From a virus, in the IMG/VR virus record IMGVR_UViG_3300029319_000290, positions 1 to 31,095 of that record: 31,095 nucleotides of DNA. The stretch is one strand, 5' to 3'. Below are positions 14,710 to 22,441 of this stretch, in pieces (positions within the stretch are counted from its first letter, which is position 1; the number at the start of each line of letters is the position of its first letter). Under the pieces are notes generated by a model. It made no database searches. It saw nothing but the letters and a program-made list of their open reading frames with translations, and had not been told where the DNA came from. The position numbers and the translations under genes are program-made.

Positions 14710-15507
14710 TTATCTTTCAAACAGTGATTCGTCTGTATCTTGGTTATTGTTATTTATTTCACCAAAGGTTATTTCTCTATCACCTAAGGTTAATTTTACT
14801 TTTCCATAATCTTTAGGATTGTAATTACTCATTGCCTTTTGCAGGTTATCAGGTATTACAAATCCATTCATTGTCAATGAGAATGTAGATTTAGATATTC
14901 TATCTTCTCCTTGATTTGCAACAGATTCTATATCAAAACTGTCAATTTTAGAAAGAAACTTAAAGGTGTTTTCCTTGCCCCAATATTGGTCTGCAGCATA
15001 ATTTATATCTTCTATGATTTTATTTAATTGCTCAAGATATTCTGCAAATATTATACATTCATATGTCAATTTTACATAATCAGGTATAACTACATTATGA
15101 AATTCTATTTGAGGTCTTCTACCTGTTAAAATATCAAATCTATCGTACCTGTTTCTATTGCTGTATTTTTTCTGAAAACCATAATAAAGTGGATTTTTTG
15201 TATCTACTTTGCTACCTAAGTCTTTTCTTCTTTCAACATTTGTTCTTTTATATACAATTGCAGGATATTGTATTTTACCTTTGCTGTCTCTATATATTCC
15301 TGTTTTTTGTATCGATTTCCATCTTTCAGGTGAACCATAAACAACAGGTACATTAACTCTAATATCTTCTTCCATAACAGCAGGTTGTATTACATTGTCA
15401 AAATAATATTTTATTACAGAATCTACATCATATAAATTTACATATAAATCTTGTATATTATCATCGCGTCTTATTTGATTTGACCTATCTACATTTCTAT
15501 CAGCCAT
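14710..15507 (-). CDS. gp15-like tail terminator / sheath stabiliser
   Basis: The protein has 265 residues, against 272 in T4 gp15, and starts at ATG 15507. GAGGAGG lies upstream inside the end of the previous gene, an 8-base overlap. The segment VNVPVVYGSPERWKSIQ, then YPAIVYKRTNVERR, is the recognisable signature of these T4-superfamily tail completion proteins. The second half (PDYVKLTYECIIFAEYLEQL, and STFSLTMNGFVIPDN) is strand-rich as in tail terminators. The protein caps the finished tail and provides the surface for head joining. Gene order gp13, gp14, gp15-like, then gp18 and gp19 matches T4 apart from missing gp16 and gp17. It could alternatively correspond to gp3, but length and order favour gp15. 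Confidence 0.75.
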   Translation of the reverse strand: MADRNVDRSNQIRRDDNIQDLYVNLYDVDSVIKYYFDNVIQPAVMEEDIRVNVPVVYGSPERWKSIQKTGIYRDSKGKIQYPAIVYKRTNVERRKDLGSKVDTKNPLYYGFQKKYSNRNRYDRFDILTGRRPQIEFHNVVIPDYVKLTYECIIFAEYLEQLNKIIEDINYAADQYWGKENTFKFLSKIDSFDIESVANQGEDRISKSTFSLTMNGFVIPDNLQKAMSNYNPKDYGKVKLTLGDREITFGEINNNNQDTDESLFER

Positions 15508-16153
15508 ACAAACCTCCTCGTTGTTGTTCTATAGATGTTTCAGAAACATATTCGTCATATCCAGCTCTTACTCTTTCAAGTGTAGCAATTTTACTTCTTC
15601 TCATTTCATGTGTTTCAACAATTACAGACCATGATGAACCGTGTGTTCCACCATTAGAGTCAGTAGCAGGATTTTTGCCAAACAAATATTGTCCAGATGA
15701 TACGGTATCTATCTCGTGATAATTATTGTCCCAATGTATAATATCACCTACCTCTAAAAATATATCTGCTATTTGCGCATTGTTGTTTGGATTTGTAGTA
15801 TTAGAGCCAGTATACGATGCCGCTATACCAGCCGGTGTAGGTGACTGATATGGAGGTACTGGATTTGTAAAGCTTGAAGATAGGTCGTCTCTTAAAAATG
15901 AAAATTTAACCTGCCTTGTAAAATCAGCACCAAGTTCTTCCGAAGTATATTCTTTGCCTTCCTTTTCTATAAGACCTGCAACTCTTACTCCAGGTTTGAA
16001 AACCTTGTTAAGAGCCTCACCATATAAATTCTCCCTACTGTCAAAAATAGAGTACTTGTATATATCACATCGAGTGTCAATGATTTCATTTAACAACTCT
16101 CTGTTTAGATGTCTGAATAGACTGATATCTCTACTTCCTCCAAATAGTGCCAT
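15500..16153 (-). CDS. Neck protein gp14-like
   Basis: This is a 217-residue protein starting at ATG 16153 with AGGATAAC upstream, the AGG formed partly by the stop of gp13. The opening (SLFRHLNRELLNEIIDTRCD), the GVRVAGLIEKEGKEYTSEEL segment, the RQVKFSFLRDDL strand and the later VGDIIHWDNNYHEID motif correspond to the layout of T4 gp14. The middle has a Pro/Asn/Gly-rich loop. With gp13 it forms the neck that closes the packaged head and receives the tail. It overlaps the next gene by 8 bases, which suggests coupled translation. The assignment rests on gene order together with these motifs, and is less certain than that of gp13. Confidence 0.72.
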   Translation of the reverse strand: MALFGGSRDISLFRHLNRELLNEIIDTRCDIYKYSIFDSRENLYGEALNKVFKPGVRVAGLIEKEGKEYTSEELGADFTRQVKFSFLRDDLSSSFTNPVPPYQSPTPAGIAASYTGSNTTNPNNNAQIADIFLEVGDIIHWDNNYHEIDTVSSGQYLFGKNPATDSNGGTHGSSWSVIVETHEMRRSKIATLERVRAGYDEYVSETSIEQQRGGLYG

Positions 16154-16154
16154 G

Positions 16155-17309
16155 TTATCCTATGTATATATTAAGCGGTACGCCATTTAGCATACTCTTT
16201 TGAAAATCTAAAATTTCTTGTTCACGCTCCATCATATTTCTTCTCGATGTCGCCTCCAGGTCTTCTCTTAAACTTGCTATCAAAGCTTCTGCCTCTGCAA
16301 TGCCTTCTGCTCTCATTGTCTCACCATCTAATGTTGTTTCCGAGCCAGGAATTGGTATAGACGAATATTTACTTCTTACCGCACCAAGTACTTGTTTTAC
16401 CAATGCCAATGTATATTTTCTTATCCACTGTATACCTGGGTCGTTAATCATTGAGTATACATGAGTATCATATCCTATATCAGAATAATCTGTAACTGAT
16501 GATGTAAATGATGATGTTACAAGTGTATTTCTATCTGCTGTATGTATATATTGTATATAAAACTTAAACGATGTAGCAGGTCTTGGGTGTATTCTTAATT
16601 TGTTATTTATTAACTCAAAAGAATAATGAGATTTTCTTACAGTATCGTTAAATTCTGTTTGCTGTATTTTAAGTAGGTCATCATATATAGGAAGTGCAAG
16701 ATATTGTACACCTGCCATAGTACCTCCCCAACCAAAACTTGCCAATGCACTTTCTGCTCCAAATTGAGGGTCATATTCTCTTTCAGCTGCTGGTGATGCG
16801 TGGTGGAAAACTCTTTTAACTTCTATGTCAGCTGTTTCAGTTGTTCCATCAGATGCAGATAATACAGTTGTTAAATCATATGTTTGGTTCCATCCATCAG
16901 AACCTGATGTGGTTTGTATATATCCTGTTCTCCAGTCTATTGTACCACCTGAGCCTGCTTCTGTACCATATTGTCTAGATAATCCTATAACTCTATTCAA
17001 ACTAGGGTCTATAAGTGTATGTGTATATGACTGTGTAGCAGAACCTTGAGCTCCTAATAAATTACTTCTAATATTCCATCTATTTACCTGAGCACTATAT
17101 TCGCTTACAGCCTCTTCATAACAAGCAAAAAATTGTTCGTCTTGTAATTCTATATCTGTTATAGGATAACCTAATCTTCTAGCACACCAGTCTGCAGTGT
17201 TTGCTGATGCTGTTAAATAACTTAAATCATTATCATACAATCCAAAAGGTGTACTTCCACTTACAGCCGTTAAGTCTGCTGAACCGTCATATATTGCAAT
17301 ATTTGCCAT
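16155..17309 (-). CDS. Neck protein gp13
   Basis: The protein has 384 residues, longer than the 309 of T4 gp13, and starts at ATG 17309 after AGGGAATCTTAA. A helical N-terminal part (WCARRLGYPITDIELQDEQF, then FACYEEAVSEYSAQVN) is typical of head-tail connector adaptors. The C-terminal part (WIRKYTLALVKQVLGAVRSK, PGSETTLDGETMRAEGIAEA) is the gp13 signature that packs against the portal. A Ser/Thr/Gly-rich region at about 90-160 makes up much of the extra length. It is the first of three neck/tail-terminator genes that overlap or nearly touch, and a promoter-like motif lies 24 bases upstream. Confidence 0.85.
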   Translation of the reverse strand: MANIAIYDGSADLTAVSGSTPFGLYDNDLSYLTASANTADWCARRLGYPITDIELQDEQFFACYEEAVSEYSAQVNRWNIRSNLLGAQGSATQSYTHTLIDPSLNRVIGLSRQYGTEAGSGGTIDWRTGYIQTTSGSDGWNQTYDLTTVLSASDGTTETADIEVKRVFHHASPAAEREYDPQFGAESALASFGWGGTMAGVQYLALPIYDDLLKIQQTEFNDTVRKSHYSFELINNKLRIHPRPATSFKFYIQYIHTADRNTLVTSSFTSSVTDYSDIGYDTHVYSMINDPGIQWIRKYTLALVKQVLGAVRSKYSSIPIPGSETTLDGETMRAEGIAEAEALIASLREDLEATSRRNMMEREQEILDFQKSMLNGVPLNIYIG

Positions 17310-17332
17310 TTAAGATTCCCTATTCTACTTTT

Positions 17333-17342
17333 ATATAAATAT
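17333..17342 (-). promoter_or_regulatory. ATATTTATAT promoter-like motif before the neck operon
   Basis: The coding strand reads TTGATATTTATATAAAAGTAG, 24 bases upstream of the gp13 ATG. Promoter role inferred. Confidence 0.52.
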
Positions 17343-17361
17343 CAAGAAACAATGTCTTTAA

Positions 17362-18030
17362 TTACATACCCATTAACATTTCGAAAACTTCATCGATTGC
17401 TGGATGTCTATGATTGTCTAATAATATTCTTTTATATACATATTCTGAACCTGTTAATTTTGAAACATCGTGTATCGCAGAATAGTTTTTATCCTTCAAA
17501 TCAATTTGTTGGTTGTCTCCACAAAATATCATTGTTGAACCTTTACCTAATCTACCTAATGCCATTCTTAACTGCGACCTTGTAAGATTCTGAAACTCAT
17601 CAACTATTACTACACAATTTTCAAATGTTCTTCCTCTAAAGTGTGCTAATGATACAAGTTCAATATCTTCTTGATTTTCCATTTTTTCTAGTATTGCAGG
17701 TTTATTATATACCTTTCTCATATTAGACCTGATAGGTACCAACCAAGGTTCCATCTTTTCTTTTTCAGAGCCAGGTAAAAATCCGTTATCTTCCGTAGAT
17801 ACAGTTGGCCTTGTAATAATTATCTTGTTAATCATTCTCTTAAAAAACATATCTAGCGCCACCTGACATGCAAGAAGTGTTTTACCACTACCAGCCTTGC
17901 CTACTATAAAATTATATGGATGATGTAGCATTGCCTGCTTTGCAGCTTTTTGCTCTTCCGATAAAGTTATTGAAAATCTAATATTTCCTTTAGGTGGTGT
18001 CTTTTGAATATTTTGTTTTTTTGTAGCCAT
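17362..18030 (-). CDS. phoH: PhoH-like P-loop ATPase
   Basis: The product has 222 residues starting at ATG 18030, which has GGAGG upstream. A longer reading from 18105 would run back through the terminator hairpin and has no SD, so I reject it. Walker A is GKAGSGKT at 44-51, Walker B VIVDEFQN at 141-148, and the sensor-like FCGDNQQIDL at 169-178. Together with the IITRPTV strand these define the PhoH family, related to superfamily 1 helicase cores. phoH is frequent in marine phages and is named after the phosphate-regulated E. coli gene; its molecular role in phages is unsettled. Here it lies between the major capsid and the neck genes, with its own motif after the capsid terminator. Confidence 0.93.
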   Translation of the reverse strand: MATKKQNIQKTPPKGNIRFSITLSEEQKAAKQAMLHHPYNFIVGKAGSGKTLLACQVALDMFFKRMINKIIITRPTVSTEDNGFLPGSEKEKMEPWLVPIRSNMRKVYNKPAILEKMENQEDIELVSLAHFRGRTFENCVVIVDEFQNLTRSQLRMALGRLGKGSTMIFCGDNQQIDLKDKNYSAIHDVSKLTGSEYVYKRILLDNHRHPAIDEVFEMLMGM

Positions 18031-18046
18031 AATTAACCTCCATTTA

Positions 18047-18056
18047 GTATAAATAT
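18047..18056 (-). promoter_or_regulatory. ATATTTATAC promoter-like motif before phoH
   Basis: The coding strand reads ACATATTTATACTAAATGGAGG, one base different from the common motif. It is 17 bases upstream of the phoH ATG and directly after the capsid terminator. Promoter role inferred. Confidence 0.47.
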
Positions 18057-18064
18057 GTAGACAT

Positions 18065-18090
18065 AAAAAAAGTCCCTCCGAAGAGGGACC
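18065..18090 (-). terminator. Intrinsic terminator after the major capsid gene
   Basis: On the coding strand GTCCCTC and GAGGGAC form a 7-bp GC-rich stem around a TTCG tetraloop, followed by seven T. It begins about 32 bases after the capsid stop and is the strongest terminator in the window. Confidence 0.93.
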
Positions 18091-18121
18091 TTTAATTAAA
18101 TACAAAATCTTAAATTAAAGA

Positions 18122-19690
18122 TTATGCAGGCAATCCAAATGAGCTAGACCAAGCATTGTCATTAACAGTAATAACACCGTAGAAGTCGTTTCTTACAACT
18201 TTCTTAGCGTATCTTGTCATCACACCTTTACGTGGAGTAAAGTTAGTTGGGTCGTAAACAAGTGGAGTCATGATTAACGGAATATATGGAGCGAATACAG
18301 CACCAGTTTCTAGGAATTGACTTCCTCTGAATCCCATTAAGATATCATCACCTGTCCAGTATGGATTTTTGTAGATTGTAAATCTATTAGAAAGTGAACC
18401 TACAGCAGTTACACCCATTGCAAAGTCAGCTTGAGTACCATCAGTGTTAGCAGTATATCCTTGAATTGATTCTAGATAAGTTGCAATTTGTGGTGAACAT
18501 ACTGCGAAGTTAGCACCACCTCTCATAGTCGATCTGTGAATAGCATTAGATGTTGCTTGCATAGAGATTCCTAATTGAGCGAATGCATCACCATAGCTCT
18601 CACCAGCAGTTGGAGCTGCAGCTAAGAAGTTAGATGTAAATCCACCAGACTTAGCAGCTAACGTAAGCATTGAAAGAATTTCTAAATCGATTTCCATTGA
18701 AATGTACTCAGATAACATTGAAGTTAACTCAGCCTCAGCATCGATACTGTGGTAAGCGTTCAAGTCTTGAGCAAATTCTGGTGACCATTTAACTTTTAAC
18801 TTTCTAGTCTTAGCAACTAAAGCCTCTTGAGCTAATTGAACTTCGATTTCTGGAATTTGTAAATCAGTACCAGTTTGGTTAGCACCTAATTCAGGAATAT
18901 CAGTGTCTTCGAAGTCACCTCTTAATTTAGCATCTGTAGTGTTAACATAGTAGTATAATTTAGAACCATTAAGTCCTGCAGAACCTAATGCAGTACCATC
19001 AGCTAAATTGTTAAATGTTACATCATTTCCACTTACAGCAGATGCAGTAAATACATTCGAACCAGATATAATATAGAAAGCACCAGCTAAATCCATATCG
19101 ATACCAGTTGTTGCAACAGAAAGTGCATTAACTGTAACGACACCTGAACCTGATTCTTCTCCATTTATAAGTGCAGCTTCTTTAGCTTTTAATGAGTAAC
19201 CAGCACCTTGACCGTAGTTAGATGCAGTAAATGTTCCGTAAAGTCCATTTGTTAAATTTACTTTACCTTTGTTTGTAGTGTTTCCAAATAATGAATCACC
19301 TTGTGAATGACGTCCTTTACCTAGCGAGTCTAAAGTTGTTCCACCATATTTGAAGTCTAACCAGAAAACTAAACCAGATGGTAAGTTCATAGGTTGTACA
19401 CTAACAAATTCTTTTGCTGATACTTCAGCGAAGATTCTTCTAACCAATGGAAGAGCTACACCATTCCAGTTCTCTCTATCAGCACCAGTGTTGATAGTGT
19501 TAGCTTCTGAAATAAGTTGCTTAGCTTGGTTTTCAAGAAGGATTGCAGTATTGTGTTTATCATACTCTTGGCCAATACCTTCTAAAAGACCTGTCTTTTC
19601 CCATTTAGTTACAAGACCTTTAGTTTCGTTTCTCTGAGCTCTAAACTGAGCTTGAGAATCTTGTAATAAATCGTTAATTTGATTTGACAT
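18122..19690 (-). CDS. 23: Major capsid protein gp23
   Basis: The protein has 522 residues (T4: 521) and starts at ATG 19690 after AAGGAGACTTAAAA. It has the HK97 fold of T4 gp23. Diagnostic segments are the NWNGVALPLVRRIFAEVSAK, FVSVQPM start of the mature N-arm, the KWSPEFAQDLNAYHSIDAEA segment, and the C-terminal LVYDPTNFTPRKGVMTRYAK followed by VVRNDFYGVITV. The sequence ISE at 60-62 followed by Ala fits the (L/I)-x-E rule of the gp21 protease and would remove a 62-residue propeptide, close to the T4 cut after residue 65. It follows the scaffold gene by 19 bases and ends in a strong terminator, consistent with very high expression. Confidence 0.97.
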   Translation of the reverse strand: MSNQINDLLQDSQAQFRAQRNETKGLVTKWEKTGLLEGIGQEYDKHNTAILLENQAKQLISEANTINTGADRENWNGVALPLVRRIFAEVSAKEFVSVQPMNLPSGLVFWLDFKYGGTTLDSLGKGRHSQGDSLFGNTTNKGKVNLTNGLYGTFTASNYGQGAGYSLKAKEAALINGEESGSGVVTVNALSVATTGIDMDLAGAFYIISGSNVFTASAVSGNDVTFNNLADGTALGSAGLNGSKLYYYVNTTDAKLRGDFEDTDIPELGANQTGTDLQIPEIEVQLAQEALVAKTRKLKVKWSPEFAQDLNAYHSIDAEAELTSMLSEYISMEIDLEILSMLTLAAKSGGFTSNFLAAAPTAGESYGDAFAQLGISMQATSNAIHRSTMRGGANFAVCSPQIATYLESIQGYTANTDGTQADFAMGVTAVGSLSNRFTIYKNPYWTGDDILMGFRGSQFLETGAVFAPYIPLIMTPLVYDPTNFTPRKGVMTRYAKKVVRNDFYGVITVNDNAWSSSFGLPA

Positions 19691-19709
19691 TTTTAAGTCT
19701 CCTTTTTAA

Positions 19710-20717
19710 TTATTTTAATCCAGCCAATTTCTGCATTCTTGATGCGAAAGTGTTGGACTCAACAATTACATCTTTCGACGGTTTTGTTGAACGAATTGAT
19801 TTTGATGCAAAGCCTTCATTGATTTTTTTCGACTTTGGAGCATAGCTTGTTAATGATTCAGCTAAAGTAGAGTATACTAATTTAACCTCTCTTACAGAAT
19901 TAGCTCTGTCGAAAGTTTCGATAACTTTCATCTTTTGTGATTCAGACAATGATTTGTTTCTGAATAGTTTGTTAGAATAAAGTAGTTTTGAATTTAGCAA
20001 GTTAACTTCATTGATTTTAGATTTCAAGAATCTAATAGTTTTGTAAGCTTCTTCTAATTCAGTTTCGTCTACCTCAGTCTCTTCAACTTCAGTTTCTTCC
20101 ATGTCGTCCTCTTCTCTTAATGCATTAATTATCTCGTCCAAGTCCATCTCCTCCATATCATCTTCCTCGTCCAAAGGTTCAGCGTCATCGTCGTTATCAG
20201 TAGCTGCAACATCTCCAGCACCAGGGTCACCTGCATCGTTTTTCTTTGCATCAATTACACCTGTTTCTTGAGAGTCAGCACCTAAGTCTTCGTCTTCTTC
20301 AGCTTCTTCTTCTTCCAATTCCTTAATGATTTCTTCCAATTCACTGTCAGTCTCTTCCATGTCCATTTCAGTCTTCTCGTCATCAGTTTCTTCAACTTCT
20401 GTTTCGTCGTAAGTTTCTTCCATATCCATTTCAGTTTTCTCATCGTCAGTTTCTTCCATTTCAGTTTCGTTATGAGAAGTTTCTTCTACGTCTTTTTCGT
20501 CCATAGCCATTTCATCTGTATCAGTTTCCATAGCCATTTCTTCAGTATCAGTCTCTTCCATATCGTCTTCATCCATTTCTTCTGCGATTTTGTTAGACAA
20601 CATTGATTGTAATTTTGGAGTAAATGCTTCTTCTAGAGCTAATTTAGCATTTGCAATTGCAGTCGAACGAACCGCCTTTGCGTCAGCAATAGCCTCTTTT
20701 AATAAGTCTTTTGACAT
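19710..20717 (-). CDS. 22: Prohead core scaffold gp22
   Basis: The protein has 335 residues (T4 gp22: 269) and starts at ATG 20717 after AAGGAG. It forms the core around which the prohead shell assembles and is later degraded. The N-terminal helix (KEAIADAKAVRSTAIANAKL) and the basic helical C-terminal part (SEFQ-like SESQKMKVIETFDRANSVRE region) frame a long, extremely acidic middle (about residues 48-220) of Glu, Asp, Met and Thr with internal repeats. Possible gp21 cleavage motifs include IAE near residue 45 and LAE in the C-terminal part. The gene is immediately upstream of the capsid gene, as in T4. Its leader of about 120 bases contains hairpins described separately. Confidence 0.9.
   Translation of the reverse strand: MSKDLLKEAIADAKAVRSTAIANAKLALEEAFTPKLQSMLSNKIAEEMDEDDMEETDTEEMAMETDTDEMAMDEKDVEETSHNETEMEETDDEKTEMDMEETYDETEVEETDDEKTEMDMEETDSELEEIIKELEEEEAEEDEDLGADSQETGVIDAKKNDAGDPGAGDVAATDNDDDAEPLDEEDDMEEMDLDEIINALREEDDMEETEVEETEVDETELEEAYKTIRFLKSKINEVNLLNSKLLYSNKLFRNKSLSESQKMKVIETFDRANSVREVKLVYSTLAESLTSYAPKSKKINEGFASKSIRSTKPSKDVIVESNTFASRMQKLAGLK
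20348..20462 (-). repeat. Direct DNA repeat within the acidic region of gp22
   Basis: Two copies of about 52 bases (20348-20399 and 20411-20462), at a 63-base (21-codon) period, encode near-identical EETDDEKTEMDMEET segments. Shorter METD/EMAMDE variants flank them. The repeat probably arose by slippage or duplication. Confidence 0.7.
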
Positions 20718-20749
20718 TATTTTTCTCCTTTAATAAGTTGTTCTGGAAA

Positions 20750-20773
20750 TAAGGCTATTAGGAGCCTTAATAG
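20750..20773 (-). promoter_or_regulatory. Two mutually exclusive hairpins in the gp22 leader
   Basis: On the coding strand TAAGGCT and AGCCTTA can form a 7-bp stem with a 6-base loop. The overlapping CTATTA and TAATAG can instead form a 6-bp stem. There is no T run, so it is not a standard terminator. It lies about 35-55 bases upstream of the gp22 start. A regulatory or RNA-stability role is inference. Confidence 0.4.
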
Positions 20774-20839
20774 TGATTTTATATACTATATGCTGTATTA
20801 TATAGACGATAATACTTTTTGTGCATATCTAATTTTCTT

Positions 20840-20849
20840 ATATAAATAT
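20840..20849 (-). promoter_or_regulatory. ATATTTATAT promoter-like motif before gp22/gp23
   Basis: The coding strand reads CATATATATTTATATAAGAAA, 123 bases upstream of the gp22 ATG and just after the bS21 terminator. This would give the longest leader in the window. Confidence 0.52.
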
Positions 20850-20870
20850 ATATGTAAATACCGAAAAACT

Positions 20871-20894
20871 AAAAAAGAGCTTAAAAAAGCTCTT
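20871..20894 (-). terminator. Intrinsic terminator after the bS21 gene
   Basis: On the coding strand AAGAGCTT and AAGCTCTT form an 8-bp stem around TTTT, followed by a T run. It lies about 22 bases after the bS21 stop. Confidence 0.8.
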
Positions 20895-20915
20895 CTTTAT
20901 TAAAAAATTTTTATT

Positions 20916-21260
20916 TTACCTAGCACCTCTCTCTGTCATTGCTGTCCAAACGTAGTTTTTCTCAACTCTATCTCTTATAGAATTTTGATACTTCTCTTTT
21001 CTTATAGCATCCTCTTTCTGCTTTCTGCGTATTGCGCTAGGTTTAATATACTCCTTTTTGCTTTTATATCTCATAATCTTTTCAGAATCTTTTAATTGAC
21101 GTTTGAGATATTTCATTGCTCGTTCCAATGAATACGTACTCGAATCTGGTACTTTAACTCCTTCAGGACAGCCTTCTAAATAAAAGTCATGTCTTCCAAA
21201 GCTTTTCTTTCTAAAAGGCTTTTTCTTAAAGTCCTTTTTATAGTTTTGTTTGTGCTTCAT
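20916..21260 (-). CDS. rpsU: Ribosomal protein bS21 homologue
   Basis: The protein has 114 very basic residues, longer than the roughly 70 of E. coli bS21. Residues from about 45 match bS21: a VKV strand, the helix SLERAMKYLKRQLKDSEKI (compare VALRRFKRSCEKAGV in E. coli), then KKEYIKPSAIRRKQKEDAIR (compare REFYEKPTTERKRAKAS). The first 35 residues are a Lys/Arg/Phe-rich extension. bS21 sits on the 30S platform near the anti-SD and mRNA exit, and phage versions are thought to modify host ribosome initiation. Phage bS21 genes are known from marine and large phages, including Pelagibacter phage. The gene forms its own unit between two terminators inside the head gene block. The leader (AACGCTAAAAAATATTAC) has no SD, unlike most of its neighbours. 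Confidence 0.88.
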   Translation of the reverse strand: MKHKQNYKKDFKKKPFRKKSFGRHDFYLEGCPEGVKVPDSSTYSLERAMKYLKRQLKDSEKIMRYKSKKEYIKPSAIRRKQKEDAIRKEKYQNSIRDRVEKNYVWTAMTERGAR

Positions 21261-21290
21261 GTAATATTTTTTAGCGTTAAACTTAATTTA

Positions 21291-21308
21291 TATCTAATAT
21301 AATAAAAA
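21291..21308 (-). promoter_or_regulatory. Promoter-like element before bS21, identical to the one before the polymerase gene
   Basis: The coding strand reads TTTTTATTATATTAGATA, about 30 bases upstream of the bS21 ATG and overlapping the T run of the preceding terminator. It shares the TATATTAGA end with the motif at the sheath gene. Promoter role inferred. Confidence 0.42.
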
Positions 21309-21336
21309 AATCCGATATATAAAAACATATACCGGA
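21304..21336 (-). terminator. Intrinsic terminator before the bS21 gene
   Basis: On the coding strand TCCGGTATAT and ATATATCGGA pair over 10 bp (one G-U) around GTTTTT, followed by seven T. It ends the transcript of the protease and the two following genes. Confidence 0.83.
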
Positions 21337-21359
21337 CTTTTTACAATTTTATTTTTTTG

Positions 21360-22439
21360 TTATGATTCTGATGCAGATTTCCAAGCCGCTGCAGATGGTG
21401 CGCCTTTGTCACCTTTTTTTCTCATCTTCTTACCAGATTTTCTTCTCTTATGGATATTAGCCCATAATCCAGGATTTTTCTTTTCATCTATAAGACCTTC
21501 CTTTACAATGTCTCTGAAATTTTTGGTATCTGTAACTATCTTTGATTTTTTAATTATCTCATTATAATATCCTTTTACCTCTCCAGCTCTTGATGCAACA
21601 TAATCTTTTCTCCAATTACCAAGTCTCTCATCGCCTTTTAAGGCACCAATTTCTTTTTCGTATTCTGCAGCATCTCTTACATAATTTTCATATGCTCGAA
21701 CCATATCACCATATCTATTTGCTATCGTTTGGTACGAATCCCAACCATTGTTGTATTTACCTTTTTTTAGCATCTGTGTATTATATTCAAATACTTTAGA
21801 AACAATAGCTGTTGCTTCATCTAACATCTTCTTTAATGCGTCAGGACCTTTTGACATAACTTTAGCCTGTAGTGCTTTTTTATATCTTTTCATGTTTTGG
21901 TCAACAATTGTTTTATTTTTCATAAGTGCCGTTGCGCCTTGCTTTGCAGCTACCCTTGCAGCTTGTTTATCTTTTGCTGAAGGTATATCGGATAAAGCAA
22001 TACTTAATACTCTGTCAGCTACTTCATTATATCTTTTGTAGTTATCTAGTTTCCTACCTTGACTACCAATTTTATCAGCTGATGATGAATATCTCTGCTT
22101 TGGCCAGTACATAGATTTTTTACCTATTGTAATACCTATAATACCTGGTTGAAGTGTACCATATTCATATCCTACTTTGTATGGATTTTCTTTTCTGCTG
22201 TCTACAATAAAAATATTCATATAATCATTAGAAGAATTTGCGCCGTCTTTTACCATAGAATCTTCTACATCCGACCAAGCAAATCCTTTAGACTTTGCAG
22301 TCATATCAAAGAATTTTCTGTCCCTTGAATCCATAAGTTTGAAAAGATTTGTAATTTTAGATGATGCAAATTTTTCTGAGATTAAAGATTTCATTATCTC
22401 TTCTCTAATCATTTTTCTTAATTTAGATTCTTTGCTCAT
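21360..22439 (-). CDS. Unrecognised protein in the prohead core block (359 residues)
   Basis: The gene starts at ATG 22439 after TTGGAGTATAAAC, the SD overlapping the end of the previous gene. The first 25 residues form a charged helix (KLRKMIREEIMKSLISEKFA) that contains ISE, a possible gp21 cut. A globular-looking part at about 30-130 includes NIFIVDSRKENPYKVGYEYG and the Trp-containing KKSMYWPKQRY. Long charged helices follow. The C-terminus from GLWANIHKRRKSGKKMRKKG to the final SASES is strongly basic; I have seen similar GLW-N-I...KMRK-G-KGAP tails in other viral proteins but cannot name a function. The position between protease and scaffold suggests a prohead core or internal head protein. 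That is inference from neighbours. Confidence 0.72.
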   Translation of the reverse strand: MSKESKLRKMIREEIMKSLISEKFASSKITNLFKLMDSRDRKFFDMTAKSKGFAWSDVEDSMVKDGANSSNDYMNIFIVDSRKENPYKVGYEYGTLQPGIIGITIGKKSMYWPKQRYSSSADKIGSQGRKLDNYKRYNEVADRVLSIALSDIPSAKDKQAARVAAKQGATALMKNKTIVDQNMKRYKKALQAKVMSKGPDALKKMLDEATAIVSKVFEYNTQMLKKGKYNNGWDSYQTIANRYGDMVRAYENYVRDAAEYEKEIGALKGDERLGNWRKDYVASRAGEVKGYYNEIIKKSKIVTDTKNFRDIVKEGLIDEKKNPGLWANIHKRRKSGKKMRKKGDKGAPSAAAWKSASES

Positions 22440-22441
22440 GT

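Noticed and set aside
18031-18105. Longer N-terminus for PhoH (start at 18105)
   Set aside because: It would translate through the capsid terminator hairpin and the promoter-like motif; ATG 18030 has a strong GGAGG.
20050-20600. Acidic repeat region of gp22 as a satellite or non-coding repeat
   Set aside because: The frame is open and the period is a multiple of three; acidic scaffolds are expected before the capsid gene.
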